A stretch of 64,000 nucleotides of DNA from Aromatoleum bremense. GTDB taxonomy: Bacteria > Pseudomonadota > Gammaproteobacteria > Burkholderiales > Rhodocyclaceae. Below the pieces are notes generated by a model, which was not told the origin of the DNA, ran no database searches, and saw nothing but the letters and a program-made list of their open reading frames with translations. A program made the position numbers and the translations under genes. Each line of letters begins with the position of its first letter. Position 1 is the stretch's first letter. This document shows, in pieces, positions 32,620 through 41,267 of the stretch. Location: positions 3,658,001 to 3,722,000 of the forward strand of contig NZ_CP059467.1 in NCBI RefSeq assembly GCF_017894365.1, in the 5' to 3' direction.

Positions 32620-34914
32620 ATGATGGATAACACAGAAAAGCCGGATGCCGGCGACGAGCGCGGGCAGGAAGCCCCGCGCCGCAACGCGCTGATCGAGCGC
32701 CGCGAAAGCACCGCGCTCGCCCGTCCCACCGAATGGCGTTCCCATGTCGAGGAGGACGATGACGACACGATCGACCTGCGCGCGATCTGGGACACCATCG
32801 TCAAGCGCAAATGGACGGTGATCACGTTCTTCGTCATCGTCATGGTCTCGGTGCTGACCGCGACCTTCCTGATGACGCCGATCTACCGCGCCAGCCTCAC
32901 GCTGCAGATCGAGCGCCAGGAAGCCAAGGTGCTCGACTACCAGGGCGTCACGCCCAACGAAATGCAGGGCGACACCAAGGACTTCTACGAGACGCAGTAC
33001 GAGCTGCTGAAGAGCCGCTCGCTCGCGCAGCGCGTCATCGACCAGCTCAACCTCGGCGACCACCCGGTTTTCGCCGCAGCTAATCCGTCGCTGCTCGCCA
33101 GCATCAAGGGGCTTTTCGTAGGGGAGGAAGAGGAGGCAGAGGCGGTCGAAGGCGACGCCGAGCAGATCCGCAAGCTCAAGCTGACGAAAGCTTTCCTCGA
33201 AAACCTGACGATCGAGCCGGTGCGCAATTCGCGCCTCGTCAAGATCCATTTCGACAGCCCCGACCCGGTGCTCGCGAGCCGCATCGTCAACGCCATCTCG
33301 GAAGCCTTCATCAATGTGAACCTCGAGCGGCGCATGGACGCGTCGTCGTTCGCCAAGGTGTTCCTCGAAGAGCGGCTGCAGCAGTTGAAGATGAAGCTCG
33401 GCGAAACCGAGAAGGAACTCGTCGCCTTCGCGCGCGAGGAACAGATCGTCCGCGGCGGCGAGCAGGAAGCGAGCGTCGACACCCAGGTCATGCAGGAATT
33501 CACCACCGCGCTGGCCAAGGCGCAGCAGGAGCGCATCCGCGCCGAAGCGATGTACCAGCAGCTCGAAAGCGGCAGCGTCGAAGGCATCCCGCAGGTGCTG
33601 GAAAACAAGGTGATCCAGGAGTTCAAGGGCCACAAGGCCAAGCTCGAAACCGAGTACCAGGAAAACCTCAAGATCTACAAGCCCGGCTATCCGAAAATGG
33701 TCCAGCTGCAGAGCCAGATCGACGAGATGCAGGCCAAGATCGCCGAAGAACTCGCCCACGTGCGCAGCGGCATCCGCAGCGCCTACCAGGCGGCGCGCTC
33801 GCAGGAGGCGATGCTGCAGGTGAAGATGGACGAGAGCAAGCGCACCGTGCTGGGCGTCCAGGACCGCAGCATCCAGTACAACATCCTCAAGCGCGAAGTC
33901 GACACCAACCGCCAGCTGTATGACGGCCTGCTGCAGCGCTACAAGGAAGTCGGCGTCGCCGGCGGCGTCGGCGTGAACAACGTGTCGGTCGTCGACAAGG
34001 CCGAAGTCCCGCTCCAGCCGTTCAAGCCGAAGACGCTGCTCAACGCGCTGATCGCCGCGCTGCTCGGGCTGTTCGGCGGCATCGGCCTGGCTTTGCTGTT
34101 CGAACACCTCGACGACACGATCAAGGACGGCGAAAGCATGGAGCGCCTGCTCGGGCTGCCGGTGCTGGGCCTGGTGCCGCTGATCAAGCGCGCTGGCGAC
34201 GCCACTCGCGAGCTGGTGCTGGAGCAACTCGACGACCCGCGCTCGGGCTTCTCCGAAGCCTATCGCTCGCTGCGAACCGCGATGCAGTTCTCGACGCAGG
34301 ACGGGATACCCAAAGTCCTGATGGTCACCAGCGCATCGATGGGCGAAGGCAAGAGCACCACCGCGCTGGCGCTGGCGATCAACCTGTCGCAGATGGGCGC
34401 GAAAGTCCTGCTGCTCGACGCTGACCTGCGCAAGGCCTCGATGCACCGCAAGCTCGGCCTGGCCAACACGGCGGGGCTGACGAACTACCTCGCGGGCGAC
34501 TCCAGGCCGGTCGACGTCACGCAGCCGACACCCTATGACAAGCTCTTCGTCATCACGTCCGGGCCGCTGCCGCCGAACCCGGCGGAACTCCTCGGCAGCG
34601 CCAAGATGGTCGCGCTGCTCGATGTCGCCAAGGACCGTTTCGACTGCGTCATCGTCGACGGCCCGCCGGTGCTCGGCCTCGCCGACGCGCCGCTGCTCGG
34701 CAGCATCACCGATGCCACCGTCGTCGTCGTCGAGGCGGGCGGCACGCGCAAGGACTTCCTCGCCGGCGCGCTCAAGCGTCTGCGCAGCACGCGGACCCAC
34801 GTCATCGGCGGCGTGCTGACGAAGATCGCATCCCGCAGCGGTGCCCAGGGCTACTACTACAACTCCTACTACCAGTACGGCGGCGACACCGAAGGCAGTC
34901 GTTCCGCGGCATGA
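32620..34914 (+). CDS. Polysaccharide co-polymerase/tyrosine autokinase (Wzc-like)
   Basis: A 764-residue inner-membrane protein combining chain-length control and a BY-kinase. The N-terminal Wzz part carries a TM helix around residues 67-88 and another around 472-492, with a long coiled coil between. The C-terminal kinase has Walker A TSASMGEGKSTTAL, Walker A' LLLDADLRKASMH and Walker B CVIVDGPPVLG. The tail is Tyr-rich (GYYYNSYYQYGGDTEG), the expected autophosphorylation cluster. ATG codons at 32620 and 32623 are equally possible. Its stop overlaps the next gene by 4 bases. Confidence 0.93.
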   Translation: MMDNTEKPDAGDERGQEAPRRNALIERRESTALARPTEWRSHVEEDDDDTIDLRAIWDTIVKRKWTVITFFVIVMVSVLTATFLMTPIYRASLTLQIERQEAKVLDYQGVTPNEMQGDTKDFYETQYELLKSRSLAQRVIDQLNLGDHPVFAAANPSLLASIKGLFVGEEEEAEAVEGDAEQIRKLKLTKAFLENLTIEPVRNSRLVKIHFDSPDPVLASRIVNAISEAFINVNLERRMDASSFAKVFLEERLQQLKMKLGETEKELVAFAREEQIVRGGEQEASVDTQVMQEFTTALAKAQQERIRAEAMYQQLESGSVEGIPQVLENKVIQEFKGHKAKLETEYQENLKIYKPGYPKMVQLQSQIDEMQAKIAEELAHVRSGIRSAYQAARSQEAMLQVKMDESKRTVLGVQDRSIQYNILKREVDTNRQLYDGLLQRYKEVGVAGGVGVNNVSVVDKAEVPLQPFKPKTLLNALIAALLGLFGGIGLALLFEHLDDTIKDGESMERLLGLPVLGLVPLIKRAGDATRELVLEQLDDPRSGFSEAYRSLRTAMQFSTQDGIPKVLMVTSASMGEGKSTTALALAINLSQMGAKVLLLDADLRKASMHRKLGLANTAGLTNYLAGDSRPVDVTQPTPYDKLFVITSGPLPPNPAELLGSAKMVALLDVAKDRFDCVIVDGPPVLGLADAPLLGSITDATVVVVEAGGTRKDFLAGALKRLRSTRTHVIGGVLTKIASRSGAQGYYYNSYYQYGGDTEGSRSAA

Positions 34915-36416
34915 GCGCGGCCAACCAGCAGGGCGGCGGGGGGGCCGCCGAGCTAGCGCTGGCCGTGTTCGCCGAGCCGACGCGCTTCGGCGAACTGGTG
35001 CGCGGCGGCGGATCGCTGCCCGCGGACACCATCGTCGTCATGCGCGCGGCAGCCGAAGCGATGCGCGACGGCAGGCAGCACATGCTCGACGAGAACCGGC
35101 GCGCGGCGCTGTTCTTCGTCGAGCATGTGCTGCTGGCGTATGAAGCGGACCATTACCGTGCTCTCGGGCTGAACCGGGACGCCACGGACGACCAGGTGCG
35201 CGAGCACTACCGCGTCATGATGGGCATTTTCCATCCCGATCGTCAGGGCTGGGCCGACAGCGACCGGGAAAAACTCTCGGCGCGGATCAACCTCGCGCAC
35301 CACGTGCTGCGGGACGCTCACCGCCGCGCGGCCTACGACCTGGAGCGGATGCAGGCGCGGCCGCGGATGTCCGTCTCGATCAAGATCGTCTCGCAGGCGG
35401 AACGCAAACGCGCTGTCGACGCCGCCCCCACGCTGTCGGAAAAACTGCCCCTGACCGTGCGGCGGAATTTCCCGCAGTACGTCCTCGGCAGCGTCGCGCT
35501 CGTCGGCCTCGTCGCCGTCCTCGCCGTCTATTTCAATCGCGCCCCTGCCGGCGCGATCGGCGCGTCCCGGGCCGCGTCGAAAGTCCCAGCCGCCGTTGCC
35601 CGCCCCGAACGTCCCGCCCCGGTTCCGCAGGCCACGGTTCAGCAGGCCCCCCTCGCAGCGGCGCCGGCCAAGGTGGCAGAAGTCGTGCCGGCCAAGGCGA
35701 TGCCCGCCGCGTCGCCGGTGCCGCCAGCAGCCGGAAACATCCCGGCGCCTGCAACCCCCGCCCCCGTGGACCGGACACCGGGAAAAAACCCGCCCGACGC
35801 AGCTATCTCCCCGGTTCGCGAACACGTGCCCGAGCTGCCCGAGGCCGTCCCCGCCGTTCGCAGCGAACGCCCGCCGGTCGTCGTCGACAAACCGCTCGAA
35901 GTGGCCGCAGCGCCTGTCACACCCCCGCCGCCGCGCGCCCTCCCGCAGGCTGAAACGCAACCCCCGCCAGTCGAAATCATTCCCGCACCCGCACGCGCCG
36001 CGGAGGCGCCTGCTCCCGCGAGTCCGCCGGCCGAAGCGGCCGTTCCTGCCGGCCTGACGGTATCGGACGCAGCGCGCGTCCTGGGCCAGTTCTCGTCGTC
36101 CTATCAGCTCGGCGACATCGACCGCTTCATGAAGCTGTTCACCGAAGATGCACGCTCCGAAACCGGCCGCAGGGCGCAGATTCGCAAAGACTACGAGCAG
36201 CTGTTCGGCTCGACCCAGGCGCGTCGCATCGAACTCCTCGACATGCGCTGGTCGCCGGACAGCGCCTCGGCGCGCGGCGAAGGCGGCTACCTGGTGCGGA
36301 TCCGGCGCAGGGGCGACGCCGGCGAGGAAGTGTTTGCCGGATCGATCCGTCTGGAACTCACCCGGCGCGGCCAGGACGTGCTCATCAGCGGCCTGTTCCA
36401 CAAGCCCTCCGACTGA
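34911..36416 (+). CDS. J-domain membrane protein with Pro/Ala-rich linker and NTF2-like C-terminus
   Basis: A 501-residue protein not recognised as a named family. A J domain spans about residues 80-150 (DHYRALGLNRDATDDQV, with the HPD tripeptide in GIFHPDRQG). A single TM helix follows at about 190-208, then a low-complexity Pro/Ala/Val-rich stretch (about 215-380), and a C-terminal SnoaL/NTF2-like domain (about 385-501; FSSSYQLGDIDRFMKLFTED). The N-terminus is therefore cytoplasmic and the NTF2-like part periplasmic. It overlaps the Wzc-type gene by 4 bases, which implies coupled translation and a shared job. It could recruit DnaK to the export machine; this is inferred. Confidence 0.82.
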   Translation: MSAANQQGGGGAAELALAVFAEPTRFGELVRGGGSLPADTIVVMRAAAEAMRDGRQHMLDENRRAALFFVEHVLLAYEADHYRALGLNRDATDDQVREHYRVMMGIFHPDRQGWADSDREKLSARINLAHHVLRDAHRRAAYDLERMQARPRMSVSIKIVSQAERKRAVDAAPTLSEKLPLTVRRNFPQYVLGSVALVGLVAVLAVYFNRAPAGAIGASRAASKVPAAVARPERPAPVPQATVQQAPLAAAPAKVAEVVPAKAMPAASPVPPAAGNIPAPATPAPVDRTPGKNPPDAAISPVREHVPELPEAVPAVRSERPPVVVDKPLEVAAAPVTPPPPRALPQAETQPPPVEIIPAPARAAEAPAPASPPAEAAVPAGLTVSDAARVLGQFSSSYQLGDIDRFMKLFTEDARSETGRRAQIRKDYEQLFGSTQARRIELLDMRWSPDSASARGEGGYLVRIRRRGDAGEEVFAGSIRLELTRRGQDVLISGLFHKPSD

Positions 36417-36486
36417 CCGGCAGGGCAGGGTGGGGCGGGCTGAAACCCGTCCGCTCGTTCGGCGCGCTTTCCCCGGCACAATTGAA

Positions 36487-36514
36487 AAGGGCCCCGCGCT
36501 GTGCGGAGCCCCTT
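36487..36514 (-). terminator. Rho-independent terminator of the FecR-like gene
   Basis: Read on the minus strand, AAGGGGCTCCGC and GCGGGGCCCTT form a stem with a 5-base loop followed by TTTTC. It lies 36 bases after the stop of the minus-strand gene at 36550, between convergent genes. Confidence 0.75.
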
Positions 36515-36549
36515 GGAAATTCGACCGGCGCGGCGCGTGGCCGCTCGGC

Positions 36550-37050
36550 TTATTGCCCGCTGATCGGGGAGTCGTTGTGGTCGTCGTCGTGGTTTATGCC
36601 ATACGTGGCGCCCGCCAAGACCAGGCCGCCGCCGATCAGCGCGCCCATGCCGGAACTCAGGCCCCCCAGGCCACTGCCCGGCAGATTCGACGCGCCTGGG
36701 TTCTGCGGCGCGCCGATTGCGGCGGCATACTTCGCGGGTTCGGGGTTTGCCGACAGCGGGCCGGTGGCGCAGACATCCACGCCGCCGATCGCCAAGACTG
36801 CGTTTTCCTTGAGGTTGGTCACGCAACCTTTGGTAAACGCGACGTCGGCCTTCGAACCTTTCAGCGTGATGACGCGGTCGCCTTCGAGCAGGGTGGAACC
36901 GGCCTTGGCGACGGTGTAATCCTTGCCCTTGTGGATCAGGACTTTTCCATCGACGGCCGTCAGTGCGGCCACCTGCAGCGGCTCGGCGGCATGCGCGGCA
37001 CCCATCGTGCCAACCAGGGCGATTGCGGCGGCGATTCCAGCGATTTTCAT
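36550..37050 (-). CDS. Secreted FecR-like protein with a glycine-zipper tail
   Basis: A 166-residue exported protein. The start MKIAGIAAAIALVG has a GAGAGG ribosome site, and cleavage is likely after AHA. A small FecR-like beta domain (AVDGKVLIHKGKDYTVAKAG through CVTNLKENAVLAI) covers about 25-90. A Gly-rich helix (GLGGLSSGMGALIGGGLVLAG) near 130-155 is a glycine zipper likely to insert in a membrane, followed by an Asp/His-rich end. It has its own terminator. It sits at the edge of the export genes but on the opposite strand. Function is unknown. Confidence 0.8.
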   Translation of the reverse strand: MKIAGIAAAIALVGTMGAAHAAEPLQVAALTAVDGKVLIHKGKDYTVAKAGSTLLEGDRVITLKGSKADVAFTKGCVTNLKENAVLAIGGVDVCATGPLSANPEPAKYAAAIGAPQNPGASNLPGSGLGGLSSGMGALIGGGLVLAGATYGINHDDDHNDSPISGQ

Positions 37051-37069
37051 TGTTTGGCCTCTCGGTGAG

Positions 37070-37099
37070 TTCAATGTAACAAAATTCGATGTAACAAAA
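37070..37099. promoter_or_regulatory. Two tandem 15-bp repeats in the FecR-like gene upstream region
   Basis: TTCAATGTAACAAAA (37070-37084) is followed directly by TTCGATGTAACAAAA (37085-37099). The pair lies 20-50 bases upstream of the minus-strand start at 37050 and could be a regulator site or part of the promoter. A similar TCAATGTAACG occurs at about 30774. Confidence 0.5.
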
Positions 37100-37125
37100 C
37101 TTTGGAACGGAAGATACAGGGCGCA

Positions 37126-38391
37126 TCAGCGAGCGTCAAGCCGCTCGATCACAATGTCATCGAACCAGATCGGCCCGCTGGCCTCGAAGTCCAGCGCGAC
37201 CTGGCCACCGAGCTGTAGCCGCAGCACCTGTGCCGGGCACTGCACGGCGGGGACGGTGAAGGGCGTCTCGAACTTGCGCCACGCCGAGCGGCCGGAAAAA
37301 TATTCCGTGACGCCGATCTCTCGCTCGCGCGCGCCGCCGATGCACGCCACCGTCCACGTCAGTCCCGGCTTCGCTTCCAGCCCGTCGGGGCGCACCCGCC
37401 CGCGCAGCACGTAGCTTCCCGGTTCCAGCATCACGTGCTGGCTCAGGTGGCGGTAGCGCACGCGCGGGCCGCGAAACACGACGTTCAGCGCGGCGGCGCC
37501 GGTCGCGCCGGGCGTAGGCAGCGGCTCGGCCAGCACGTGGCCCGCCTTCGCGCTCACCCAGTCGAAGCCGACGCCCGAGAGTGGCTGTTCGAAGCCGCCG
37601 TTGAACACGTTGCCCATTCCTTCGAGCTGCTCGACCGGCAGCGCGCTCATCCACGCCAGCCGCGCATCGAGCCACAGGCCTTCGCGCTGCAGGCGCCGCA
37701 GCACCGCCGCGAGGCCGTGGCCCTGCAGCGAATTCGCCACGCTCGCTTCCGACAGCGCATACAGCGCCATCACCGTTTCCAGCCGCTCGCCCTTGTTCGC
37801 CGCGAAAGCGACGAACGCCGGCCACCACGCCACGGGTTCCGCGAGCAGCGCCGAAAGCGCCGCGCGATTCGCGGGTTCGTCCGCGATGCGCAGCAGCTCC
37901 GGGAACATCGCCGCGCGCAGGCTGCCGCGGCGGGTCAGCGCCACGCTCGAATGGCGCAGCGCCGCGGCGAGGTCGTTGCGCCCCAGCTCGAACCCGGCCG
38001 CGATCAGGCGCACATCCACCTTCGCCGGCGCGAAGGCCGCCGCCGCGTCGATCGCGCTCCTCGCGCGCCGCTCGTCGCCGGCTTTTTCCCACAGCGCGCC
38101 CAGCAACGCATACGACAAGCCGTAAGTCGGATCGGCGCGCACCGCCCGCTGCAGCAGCGCAACCGCCTCTTGCGGGTCGGCGTCGAGCAGCTGCCGCGCC
38201 TCGCGGGTCAGCGCGACCGGATGTTCCACGCCAGGCAGTTCCGCCGCCGCCACCGTTTCGCCGGCATCGGCGTAGTGGTCGGCGAGGTTCAGCGTGACGA
38301 TCCGCCACGCCGCGAGCGCGGCGAACAGCGCGAAAGCGAGCCACCTGGCGAGGTTGAGGGGACTCGTGAAGGGGGGCGGGCGGTTTGGCAT
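37126..38391 (-). CDS. TPR-containing membrane-anchored protein with a C-terminal carbohydrate-binding-like domain
   Basis: A 421-residue protein. It begins MPNRPPPFTSPLNLARWL with a single N-terminal TM helix (about 15-35), followed by TPR-like repeats (about 65-150, containing DPQEAVALLQRAVRADPTYG). The C-terminal part (about 260-421) is a beta-sandwich with FNGGFEQPLSGVGFDWV and QVALDFEASGPIWFDDIVI, typical of carbohydrate-binding-like domains in exopolysaccharide loci. The longest open frame starts 24 bases earlier, but this ATG is better placed. It probably helps polysaccharide assembly in the periplasm; the exact role is not known. A 67-bp piece of this gene recurs at 39824-39889. Confidence 0.75.
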   Translation of the reverse strand: MPNRPPPFTSPLNLARWLAFALFAALAAWRIVTLNLADHYADAGETVAAAELPGVEHPVALTREARQLLDADPQEAVALLQRAVRADPTYGLSYALLGALWEKAGDERRARSAIDAAAAFAPAKVDVRLIAAGFELGRNDLAAALRHSSVALTRRGSLRAAMFPELLRIADEPANRAALSALLAEPVAWWPAFVAFAANKGERLETVMALYALSEASVANSLQGHGLAAVLRRLQREGLWLDARLAWMSALPVEQLEGMGNVFNGGFEQPLSGVGFDWVSAKAGHVLAEPLPTPGATGAAALNVVFRGPRVRYRHLSQHVMLEPGSYVLRGRVRPDGLEAKPGLTWTVACIGGAREREIGVTEYFSGRSAWRKFETPFTVPAVQCPAQVLRLQLGGQVALDFEASGPIWFDDIVIERLDAR

Positions 38392-38463
38392 GGGGGCGCA
38401 GTATACCCGGCGCACGTTTGGTGACCGATTTTAGAACTTGAGACTCAGCTTGACGTAAGCGCA

Positions 38464-38562
38464 CACCGCAAGGGCGGATGAGCCGAAGGCGTTATCCGCC
38501 AAGTCTTGCGGCGGTGCCTATGCAGGCGCCGGAGTGGTGGAAGGCGCTGCGCTTTTCAACCC
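38464..38562. repeat. REP-like hairpin elements downstream of the Rpn gene
   Basis: Two short dyad elements. GGCGGAT (38473-38479) pairs with ATCCGCC (38494-38500), and an outer CCGCAAG/CTTGCGG pair extends the structure to about 38464-38515. At 38535-38562 a second element has the core GGAAGGCGCTGCGCTTTTC. The same core recurs at 39787-39812, on the other side of the Rpn gene. The stretch 38392-38683 shows no convincing gene. Confidence 0.7.
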
Positions 38563-38683
38563 TACGCGGGCTGCTCGCACTACGCGGGCTGCGCGGTCAA
38601 GCGCATGGCGGAGAGATCCCTGAAATGGTCACGAGGACATGCGCATTCCCCCGCGCAACAGGAAGACCGACGCCGCCGTGGCC

Positions 38684-39703
38684 TCAATGTTCTTCAAATA
38701 CGTCATCGAGCGTCGTGGCGTCGAGCACCTTGATCGCCCAATTCTCGAGCTGGTTGGTACTCGCCGCGGCGAGCCGGACCCGGCAGGTTTTGTCGAGCGG
38801 ACCGAAACGGCGGGTGAGCAGACGCTCGAGCAGAGTGACTTCGCCCTCCTGACGGCCCTCCTGACGGCCCTCCTGGCGGCCCTCCTGGCGGCCTTTCCGG
38901 AGGCCCTCCTCGAGCCCTTGTTGTTTCCACTCCTCGGTCCATTCGATCACGCGTTCTGCAAGCATGGTTTCTGCCTCGTGTAAGTCCGCAATTTCCGGGA
39001 TCCGGACGCCCGGCAGGCGCCCGGGCAACAGCACCCGCTTGATCCAGACGGTAAAGGCACGCCGCAGGCTGCTCTGTTCGGGGGCGCGCACCCAGTCGCT
39101 CAGTGCCGCGATCGTTTGCCGCAGATCCTCCGGGCTGTGGCTGCGCTCCAGCCGAAAGAGCGCGGCGGCCAGATTCCGGATGTCGGGCAGATCGCTTTCG
39201 CGTAGCGCCCCTTCGTCGAGCAGCAGGTAGCGCATCTGCGGGCGGTAGCGCTCGAGCCCGCCGCCGGGAAGGGTTTCGACCAGCTCGGCGACGTCGGTGG
39301 CGGCGTTCCATCTCGACTTGCCATTATAGAGAACCAGCGGCAGCACCGGCGGCAGCTTGCCATCCGCGCTCAGGCTCTTCTGGCGGACCAGCTCCTGATA
39401 GAGCAGGCCCACGTAGGTGAGCAGGCGCACGGCCATGAACGGGTCCGAGCGCGACTGGAACTCGAGCAGCAGATAGACGTACAGCCAGCTCTCGCCCCAC
39501 CGCACTTTCCAGATGATGTCGTCTTCACGGTCACGCAAGTCGTCCGCCACGTAGCTGCCGCTGACCTTTTCGAGGCTGCCGAAGTCGAGGCCGGCCACCC
39601 ATTCCTCGTGCACAAACCCGCGCAGCAAGTCTTCGACCATCTGCGGGTGCGAGAAGAGGTGTTTGTAACCGTTGTCGTGGTCGGTCATGATCGCTGCCGT
39701 CAT
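38684..39703 (-). CDS. Rpn family recombination-promoting nuclease (PD-(D/E)XK, Transposase_31)
   Basis: A protein of about 339 residues (starts at 39703, or at 39688 for MTDHDNGYKHLFSHP). The N-terminal nuclease fold has HDNGYKHLFSHPQMVEDLLR, the Asp-bearing REDDIIWKVRW and the LLLEFQSRSDPFMA motif carrying the Glu-X-Gln pair. This is the Rpn/YhgA-type transposase-like nuclease. The C-terminal domain is DUF4351-like, preceded by four GRQE repeats encoded by 12-bp units. Rpn proteins cut DNA and promote RecA-independent recombination in E. coli. Hairpin repeats lie on each side, suggesting the unit was inserted. Confidence 0.85.
   Translation of the reverse strand: MTAAIMTDHDNGYKHLFSHPQMVEDLLRGFVHEEWVAGLDFGSLEKVSGSYVADDLRDREDDIIWKVRWGESWLYVYLLLEFQSRSDPFMAVRLLTYVGLLYQELVRQKSLSADGKLPPVLPLVLYNGKSRWNAATDVAELVETLPGGGLERYRPQMRYLLLDEGALRESDLPDIRNLAAALFRLERSHSPEDLRQTIAALSDWVRAPEQSSLRRAFTVWIKRVLLPGRLPGVRIPEIADLHEAETMLAERVIEWTEEWKQQGLEEGLRKGRQEGRQEGRQEGRQEGEVTLLERLLTRRFGPLDKTCRVRLAAASTNQLENWAIKVLDATTLDDVFEEH
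38844..38891. repeat. 12-bp tandem repeat in the Rpn gene
   Basis: Four 12-bp units (two CCCTCCTGACGG and two CCCTCCTGGCGG on the plus strand) in frame with the Rpn gene, encoding repeated Gly-Arg-Gln-Glu in a predicted charged helix. Copy-number changes would keep the frame. Confidence 0.9.
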
Positions 39704-39786
39704 TTTTGGGCGGCCGCCGGGAAAGCGGCCTCGCCATTTTGCACCACCCCGTTGCCACTGGTGCGCGGAATGCTCAACCCGCATAA

Positions 39787-39812
39787 GGCGGAAGGCGCTG
39801 CGCTTTTCCGCC
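39787..39812. repeat. REP-like hairpin element upstream of the Rpn gene
   Basis: GGCGGAA pairs with TTCCGCC around the core GGAAGGCGCTGCGCTTTTC, the same core as at 38535-38562. It lies 84 bases upstream of the Rpn start. Confidence 0.75.
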
Positions 39813-39823
39813 CGAGCTCACCC

Positions 39824-39889
39824 GGCCTTTTCCCACAGCGCGCCCAGCAATGCGTACGACAAGCCGTGTGTCGGGTCGGCGCGCGCCGC
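39824..39889 (-). pseudogene. 67-bp fragment duplicated from the TPR gene
   Basis: This stretch matches 38079-38145, inside the TPR gene at 37126-38391, at most positions, in the same orientation, with scattered substitutions. No open frame of use remains. It lies directly beside a hairpin element, so a duplication or insertion event involving the Rpn block is likely. The rest of 39704-40160 holds the palindrome and the 118-bp repeat listed separately, and no other gene. Confidence 0.75.
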
Positions 39890-39914
39890 AGTCCGGCGCG
39901 CGTCGATCCGGGAG

Positions 39915-39932
39915 ATACCGTAATTACGGTAT
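39915..39932. promoter_or_regulatory. 18-bp perfect palindrome
   Basis: ATACCGTAATTACGGTAT is a perfect 18-bp palindrome ending exactly where the 118-bp repeat begins. It may be an operator for the WecA-like gene at 40161 or an old recombination site. No copy accompanies the second 118-bp repeat. Confidence 0.5.
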
Positions 39933-40048
39933 AACCCTGCTCATGACACTACCTTAGATGCCTTACCGATAAGTACCTGCATTCTGCCGTGAAATATTTG
40001 CTTGCAGGGCATGTTTATGTTGATAACATTGCGCCCCGTGCTTCGAAA
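39931..40048. repeat. 118-bp direct repeat, copy A
   Basis: Copy A of a 118-bp sequence found again at 42764-42881. The two agree at 106 of 118 positions with no gaps. Conserved inside are the dyad ATGTTGATAACAT and an AT-richer core. It precedes the WecA-like gene by about 110 bases. Confidence 0.9.
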
Positions 40049-40160
40049 GAAGCCGCAGGGCCGCGCCCCCGAGGGCATTTCCGCCGATCCGAGACTTGTC
40101 GGGGCGGGAAGGCAAGGGCACAGGCAACAAGCAAACAAGCCAGAAAATGAGAAACGCCTG

Positions 40161-41267
40161 ATGAGTTTTCCGGAAAGTTTTTTCGCCATCGCAGCAACCT
40201 CCTGCCTTGTTGCCATTGTCATCGTCCTCACCAAGAATCTGCACGGTCGCTTCACGCTGGACTCGGATCATGGAATCCAGAAGTTCCACGTCGCGCCGAC
40301 CCCGCGCGTCGGAGGCGTCGCGGTGGTGGCGGCGCTCGTCGTCGGCGCCTTCACGGCGGGCGCGGACGAGCAGGCGATCCTCTTCCCCCTCCTGCTGGCC
40401 GCGGTGCCGGCGTTCGGCTTCGGCATTGCCGAAGACCTCACCAAGAAGGTCAGCGTCACCCGGCGGCTGGTGGCCACGCTGTGCAGCGGCGTGCTGGCCT
40501 GGCTGCTCACGGGCATCGCGCTGCATCACCTCGACCTCGCGCCGGCCGATTTCATCCTGCAGTGGCTGCCGGCGGCGGTGATCCTCACCGCGTTCGCGGC
40601 GGGCGGAATCGCCAACGCGGTCAACATGATCGACGGCTTCAACGGTCTCGCCGGCGGGGCGCTGGTCATCATGTTCGGCGCGCTCGGCCTCGTGGCCTTC
40701 CAGGTGGACGACGTCGTCCTCGCGTCCGTCTGCTGGACTTTCGCCGCCGCGTTCGCCGGCTTCCTCGCGATCAACTTTCCCGCCGGCAAGATCTTCCTCG
40801 GCGATGGCGGCGCCTATCTCGGGGGCTTCGCGCTCGCCTGGCTCGCCATCCTGCTGCCGGAGCGCAACACCGAAATCTCCCCGTGGGTCAGCCTGCTGAT
40901 CTGCGCCTACCCGGTGATGGAGCTGATCTTCAGCATCGCCCGCCGGCGCCATCGCGAGCACCACCCGGGCGCGGCCGACCGCCTGCATCTGCACAGCCTC
41001 GTGCATGCGCGCGTCGTGCGCCATTTCGTCCACGCAGACCACCCCACCTTGCGCAACGCAGCCGTTTCGCCGCTGATGTGGCTGTTTGCGTTCGTCCCCG
41101 CCGGCTTCGCGCAGTTCGGCTGGCACAGCCGCAGCCAGTGCCTGGCCGCGGTCCTTCTCACGTTCGCGGCCTACCTGCTGTGCTACCTGCGGCTGGTGCG
41201 TTTCCGCTGGCCGTGGTCTCCCGCCTCCGCCGCCCTGGACAACGCCGACGCGCTCGACCGCGCCTGA
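40161..41267 (+). CDS. WecA/MraY-family UDP-sugar:undecaprenyl-phosphate sugar-1-phosphate transferase
   Basis: A 368-residue polytopic membrane enzyme with about ten TM helices. It starts MSFPESFFAIAATSCL; the longer frame at its 5' side lies in the repeat and was not used. Conserved catalytic segments are DHGIQKFHVAPTPRVGGVAV, NAVNMIDGFNGLAGG (Asp pair/Asn region) and KIFLGDGGAYLGGF, plus the cytoplasmic RLHLHSLVHARV loop, in which HLHSL replaces the usual HLHHL. Such enzymes start lipid-linked glycan synthesis. A second initiator of a different family lies at 61901. It has no downstream partner on the same strand beyond the small toxin-like genes. Confidence 0.92.
   Translation: MSFPESFFAIAATSCLVAIVIVLTKNLHGRFTLDSDHGIQKFHVAPTPRVGGVAVVAALVVGAFTAGADEQAILFPLLLAAVPAFGFGIAEDLTKKVSVTRRLVATLCSGVLAWLLTGIALHHLDLAPADFILQWLPAAVILTAFAAGGIANAVNMIDGFNGLAGGALVIMFGALGLVAFQVDDVVLASVCWTFAAAFAGFLAINFPAGKIFLGDGGAYLGGFALAWLAILLPERNTEISPWVSLLICAYPVMELIFSIARRRHREHHPGAADRLHLHSLVHARVVRHFVHADHPTLRNAAVSPLMWLFAFVPAGFAQFGWHSRSQCLAAVLLTFAAYLLCYLRLVRFRWPWSPASAALDNADALDRA

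Noticed and set aside
32560..34800. 746-codon minus-strand open frame opposite the Wzc-like gene
   Set aside because: Mirror of a recognised kinase gene; no independent evidence of coding.
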